Notes under the pieces: model-generated
The model's database searches: none
Told to the model about the DNA's origin: nothing
What the model saw: the letters and a program-made list of their open reading frames with translations, nothing else
Shown here: positions 56,686 through 64,000 of the stretch, piece by piece
Position numbering within the stretch: the first letter of the stretch is position 1
How the letters are laid out: each line of letters opens with the position of its first letter
Made by a program: the position numbers and the translations under genes
From: Neocallimastix lanati (nom. inval.)
Taxonomy: Eukaryota > Neocallimastigomycota > Neocallimastigomycetes > Neocallimastigales > Neocallimastigaceae
Assembly (NCBI GenBank): GCA_016946835.1
Contig: JACVTC010000009.1
Coordinates: forward strand, 1,212,001-1,276,000
DNA length: 64,000 nt
Reading direction: 5' to 3'

Positions 56686-56718
<33 letters not shown>

Positions 56719-57507
56719 AATATAATTAATAATTTTATGATATTTATAATTCAAATTAATATAATACTTTTTATTAGATATATGATTATTACAGAAGAAA
56801 AGGTTTTGCATGTATTGTATTAGAGAGAATAAGCCATTTAGTGTAAAAATTTAAAACTTTTTTTTATAATTTATTTTTTTATTAAATATATATATATATA
56901 TCTTTTATTTAAGCTTTATATATATAGTTATTATCGAAATTATATATAAAATATATTTTTAATATCTTTATATATTCTTCTTAACGTATATTATGTAATA
57001 AAAATTAACAATTATTATAAATTTATATATATAAATTTATAATTAAAATATTTATTTCATTAATAATATTGATATTAAAAGAACTATAGCATTTGTTATA
57101 TGCTTTTCAGTATTTTTATTTGGATGTATTGATTATTCATTGATAAGTGAAAATTCACAATTATCTCAAGTGATAGTAGACCAGTGTGTTTATCAGTAAT
57201 TTTTTTTTTTTTTTTTTTTTTTTTTCAAAAAATTCATATTATTAATTTATATATATTAAATAAAATATAGTTTATATATGTTTATTAATAGTTTATATTT
57301 GTACATAATGTTTTTTTATTGTTATTTCATATTGTATAATTAAATATATTAAATTCATAATTTAAAGGTTGAACTGGAAAATCAAATTTTTCCTCTCTGG
57401 ATTTATAATTTTATGGCTTTACTTATTTATTAACTATTTTTCAGAGTTTATGAGATTAAGAAAAATATATTATTTTTATAATTGTAAATTAAAAATACCT
57501 GATGTAA

Positions 57508-57543
<36 letters not shown>

Positions 57544-59121
57544 TTTAATAATCAAATTACTATATTAATAAAATACATGTATATATAATTAATATATATA
57601 TTACCTAATATCAAATATACCTTCATTTTGATTAAAACATTTTATTTTAAAGAGAGATATTCAATTAATATCTTGGAATGCAGTCATAAAAAAAATTATA
57701 AAATTATATAATGAAGAAAATCAAGAATTAGAAGATCAATCAGAAATTGAAGAATTAGATGCTCATAAAATTGTGAATATTATTATGAGAAAAGAAAATT
57801 ATTTTATTGCTTTAATTAATAAAGAATGTATTAAATTTAATATTCCTTTTTTTGAAAGCAAACAATTACTTACTGATATATTAGCATGGAATGTTCAATG
57901 GTGTATAAATAATTTTGTTTATGACAAAAATGGTCATGTTAAAGAATACTTCCTGGATAAAGAAAAAAAGTATTTTTTTTTTTTTTTTCTATTAACATTA
58001 TTATTATTACTTTTCTATTTTATTATTATAAAAATATTAAATATATATATATATATTAAATTTAAAACTAACTGTTTATAATATATATAAATATATACCC
58101 AAAAAATAATATAAAGACTAAACTTAAGCAGAAGGTAAAAATCTTAAATATCTTAATATAGCAATGTGATCAACGTATATAAATTATATTAATAATATAA
58201 AAAAAAATATAATTTTATATTTTTTATTTATTCACTTATACTTTATTAATTAATAAAATATTTAATCTAGTCTTTCACAAAGATTTCGATTAATGGGAAT
58301 TATTAACATAATTCTATTACCATTTTTGCTTATATTCACAATAGTATATACATTTTTTAGATATTCTGAAGTAAATATTTATGTTATACATACAATAAAT
58401 TAATATAAATTTCTTCTTTATTAATAAGAGGGGAAAAAAAATTAAATTTTTACAAATCTATCTTATTTTTAAAGGAAATTTATCATCATCCTGGTTCTAT
58501 TATGAAAAGAACTTATAACTTACTAGCTCAGTGGAAATTTAGACAATTTAATGAACTTCCTCATGACTTTGAAAAAAGATTAAATCGAAGCTATGAAAGT
58601 GCAATGACTTATTTAAATCAATTTCCCAACTCTAGGATTACAATTATTTCAAAGTAGGATATAAAAATTAATATAATATTACATAATTTTTATAATTTAA
58701 AAAAGAAAAATTGAAAATTTTTATTTAATTAATATTATTTTCTTCTTATTATGATTTTTATTAATATTTATTATTATTATTTAAGATTAATTGTTTTTAT
58801 ATCTGGTTCTATAGTTACTGTTTTAACCATCTTAACATTAATAGATCAAGATTTCTTCAATAGCTTTGAAATTACTCCAGGAGGATCAGTTTTATTCTAT
58901 ATTGGTATATTTACATCTATATTAGCATTTACTAAAGGTATGATTAATGAAGATACAAAAGAATATGATCCTCAAATACTTATAGAGAATGTGGCTCAAG
59001 AAACACATTATTATCCTAAAAAGTGGAGAGAAGAAAGTTATTCTGATGAAGTAAAAATAAATATATAATATATTTATAATTTAAAAATACTTTTTTAAAT
59101 TATTCATTTTTATATATTGAC

Positions 59122-59177
<56 letters not shown>

Positions 59178-59806
59178 TAACATTTGATATAGGTAAGAAA
59201 TGAATTTGAAGGCTATTTTGATAAAAAGATATTTATAATATTTAGGAATATTTATGGGTTAATATTAACACCGTTCATTTTAATGATTACTTTACCTACT
59301 TGTAGCTATATCCTTTTTATATATTGATAAAGATAAATTTATATTTTATTAAACAAATTAATATTACTAATTAATAATGAACTGCCTTTTTTTTTTTTTT
59401 TACTTATTTATTATTGTATTTTATTAGTTATAATATTGTCTTTAATTTACTTATAAATACATAAAATCATTAATTTTTTCCAGGAATTTACAGTAAATTT
59501 ATCATCTGTAGGATATGTTTGTTCTTTTGCAGTCTTTGATTTTAGAAAGCATGGAAATCCAGAGGTAAAATTAAGTTAAATTATAATATAATAAATGATA
59601 AAAAATAAAAATAAAAATATAATAAAAAATAAAAATAAAATAAAAATATAATAAATAATAAAATAAAAATATAATAAATAATAAAAAAATAAATAAATAA
59701 ATAAATAAAAAGTATAATATTAAATATGAAAAATACAGATTGAATAAAATAAAATAAAATAAAATAGTATAAATATAAACAGGAAGTACAGATTGAATAA
59801 AATAAA

Positions 59807-59850
<44 letters not shown>

Positions 59851-60837
59851 GTATAAATATAAATATGAAATATAGATTAAATAAAATAAAATGAAATTCT
59901 ATTAATGATGTATAAAATATTATATATTCACTATATTTTATAAATAAAATAAAGTATGGATATAAAATCAAGAAAAATGATGAAATAATTGATGAAGATA
60001 GTGAAGCTGAGGATAAAAAAGAAAATGAAAATGAAAATAAAAGTGATAACGACAATAACAAACAGAGTGATGAAAATAATAATGAAAATAAAAAGGAAAA
60101 CAAATATTCAAATGAAGGAAAAATGGAACTCTCATTTCTTGATTTCAGAGCTCATTATGATTCATGGATTCCTAAAAAAGAAACGGGTGGTTTAGAATAC
60201 TCCTCTTATATTAATGATTCTAAATTAAAAAGATATCCAATGCTAACATCCCAAATGATGTTAAATCCAACATCAATTAAAGGAAAAGAAGTAGATTCAA
60301 TTTATATTATTTATTAATAAATTATAATTATTAAAATATATTATTTATATTATTTTTATATTATTTTTATATTATTTTTTATATTTTCTCTCTTATCATA
60401 TAATATAATAATAAAAAAAAAAATTTTTTTTTAATAATTAGCCTGAAATAACTTCACCATATCCAATAAATTCTGCAATGTATTCGTCCTCTCTAATTTT
60501 CTCAGTTATGGAAGATATGATTCATAATAATAATATTAATTCAAGTCGTATCAATTATGCTATTGTAAATCAAGTAAGATTTAAAATACTTTAATTACTA
60601 AAAATACAATAAAAAATCATATTATTAATATATATATATCTTTCATATTTTATAATAATATATATATTAAAGATTTATAACGAAAAACAAAACTTAACCA
60701 ATAATTAGATTTATCTTCAATTTTATTAAATATATTGATATCAATAAATAAACAAAAAAGAAAAAAAATTTTTTTTTTCTATATATATATAATATATTTT
60801 AGCTTTATTATTATAGATAAATATTTATTTATATTAT

Positions 60838-60880
<43 letters not shown>

Positions 60881-60939
60881 AAAAAATAAATGATTAATAT
60901 ATATATATATTTGTTTTATAGCGCAATTGTAAAATATAA
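56428..60939 (+). CDS. ATG9: Autophagy lipid scramblase Atg9, ~689 aa, 13 exons
   Basis: Membrane protein that moves lipids between leaflets of the growing autophagosome. Exons: 56428-56643, 56778-56842, 57082-57195, 57368-57503, 57653-57969, 58271-58370, 58475-58653, 58786-59050, 59193-~59301, 59484-59564, 59955-60290, 60442-60573, 60922-60939. Family motifs in order: YDYYRRKGFACIVLERISHL, a membrane segment ending CIDYS, ISWNAVIKKI, the QRFRLMGIINIILLPFLLIF membrane segment, ETHYYPKKWR, TPFILMITLPTCS, EFTVNLSSVGYVCSFAVFDF and KMELSFLDFRAHYDSW. The exon 9-10 join is not solved: homologues have about seven residues (I-x-DFFR type) between the PxCS and EFT motifs. The only GT donor there (59,302) leaves a phase that gives TGA with the next acceptor, and reading through meets TGA at 59,326. 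So there may be a noncanonical splice, a missed microexon, a sequence error or true damage. The last exon (RNCKI-stop) is a guess from phase. Confidence 0.85.
59123..59176. repeat. (ATT)n in ATG9 intron 8
   Basis: About 18 ATT units in an intron. Confidence 0.9.
59590..59890 (+). repeat. AAAT/TAAAA repeats and dispersed CAGATTGAA element, ATG9 intron 10
   Basis: A block of AAAATAAAAAT-like repeats is followed by two clear copies (59,735 and 59,785) and one degraded copy (~59,868) of the ACAGATTGAATAAAATAAAA element, with a ~35-A run between the second and third. Confidence 0.65.
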
Positions 60940-61231
60940 AAATAATAATAATAAAATGAAATAAAATAATAATATTATTAATATTAATATTAATTATTTT
61001 TATAAAACATATATATGAATTATTTATGAATATTTAATAATAATTAGTAAACTTTATTATTATTTTTATTTCTATGAATTTTAATAATATAATAATAATA
61101 ATAAATTATATATTCATATTTATAATTATTCGTTTTTATAAATACACTTTTTATGTCATATTAAACTTTAAAATACTATACTTATATATATCCATATATA
61201 TTCAATATGTTAAATATATTATATATTTATG

Positions 61232-61276
<45 letters not shown>

Positions 61277-61537
61277 ATTATTTATTTATTTATATGTGGG
61301 TGTTTTTATTCATTTATTATTTTTTATTTAATAAATTTTTTTAATAAATAAAAATATTATTTTATTTTTATTATACTTTTTTTTTTTTTTTTTTTTTTTT
61401 TTGAAATTATTAAATTTTTATTATTATTGCTATTGTTATTGTTATTGTTATTGTTTAATATTTATTTCTATTTGTATTTACTTTTATTTGACACACACAT
61501 AAAAAAAAAAAAAAAAAAAAAAAGGAATAGTTATTAT
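60940..61537. other. Intergenic, ATG9 to ZFPL1 (convergent ends)
   Basis: A/T-rich; (TTTA)n at 61,245-61,270, T run at 61,378-61,402 and (TTATTG)n at 61,427-61,453. No gene seen. Confidence 0.6.
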
Positions 61538-63885
<2,348 letters not shown>

Positions 63886-64000
63886 TTTATAATATTAATT
63901 ATTTTTATTAACTTCTATTTTTATAGGAAATGTTTATTTCTTAATTTAAATTTTATTGTATTTTAAAAACTATTCCTTTTTTTTTTTTTTAAAAAAAAAA
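63886..64000. other. Window end, ZFPL1 upstream region
   Basis: A/T-rich 115 bases; likely ZFPL1 leader/promoter. Nothing nameable. Confidence 0.4.

Noticed and set aside
59720-60103. Minus-strand Ser/Phe/Leu-rich 127-codon frame
   Set aside because: Antisense of an ATG9 exon and the TAAAA/poly(A) repeats of the preceding intron.

Overview
The window looks like nuclear DNA from an anaerobic gut fungus (Neocallimastigomycota) or a very close zoosporic relative. The base composition is extremely AT-rich, with long A/T homopolymers and many AAT/ATT, AAAT and TAAAA microsatellites. Host genes are split by short GT-AG introns. The SPT7 homologue carries a bromodomain plus a histone fold, a combination I know from fungi, and an LRRC51-type protein is usual in organisms with flagella. 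The genus is inference; no rRNA or tRNA gene was recognised.

Layout. 1-10,625: five tandem units of about 2.0-2.4 kb, each with a 63-65-codon ORF, a G+C-richer core and a 270-290 bp TA-flanked inverted-repeat insert; two junctions hold LINE 3' tails. 11,260-13,240: two LINE fragments in opposite orientation (C-terminal Cys/His region on -, APE endonuclease on +). 15,000-16,140: a decayed, unidentified coding stretch. 16,865-17,460: a G+C-richer island and a 27-bp-stem hairpin. 18,326-22,302: poly(A) polymerase (+, 11 exons). 24,394-25,284: a damaged MORN-repeat gene (-). 25,939-32,078: SPT7 (-, 23 exons). 35,105-38,557: PIG-S/GPI17 (+, 11 exons). 39,190-40,250: two noncoding islands likely to be RNA genes. 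41,387-43,079: LRRC51-like (+, 5 exons). 44,429-46,774: TBC1D7-like (-, 9 exons). 48,901-50,414: a 1.5-kb terminal-inverted-repeat element holding a structured island and a 17 x 40-bp satellite. About 52,480-55,560: a decayed Ty1/copia fossil (-). 56,428-60,939: ATG9 (+). 61,538-63,885: ZFPL1 (-, 10 exons).

The host genes are housekeeping eukaryotic functions (mRNA 3' ends, SAGA transcription, GPI anchoring, TOR control, autophagy, Golgi organisation, flagellum). They are not an operon or pathway cluster; TBC1D7 and ATG9 are linked only through TOR/autophagy biology in general. Gene models were built by hand: for PAP, SPT7, PIGS, LRRC51, TBC1D7 and ZFPL1 every exon keeps frame across GT-AG junctions. 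The least explained parts are the tandem array, the TIR element and the G+C-richer noncoding islands.
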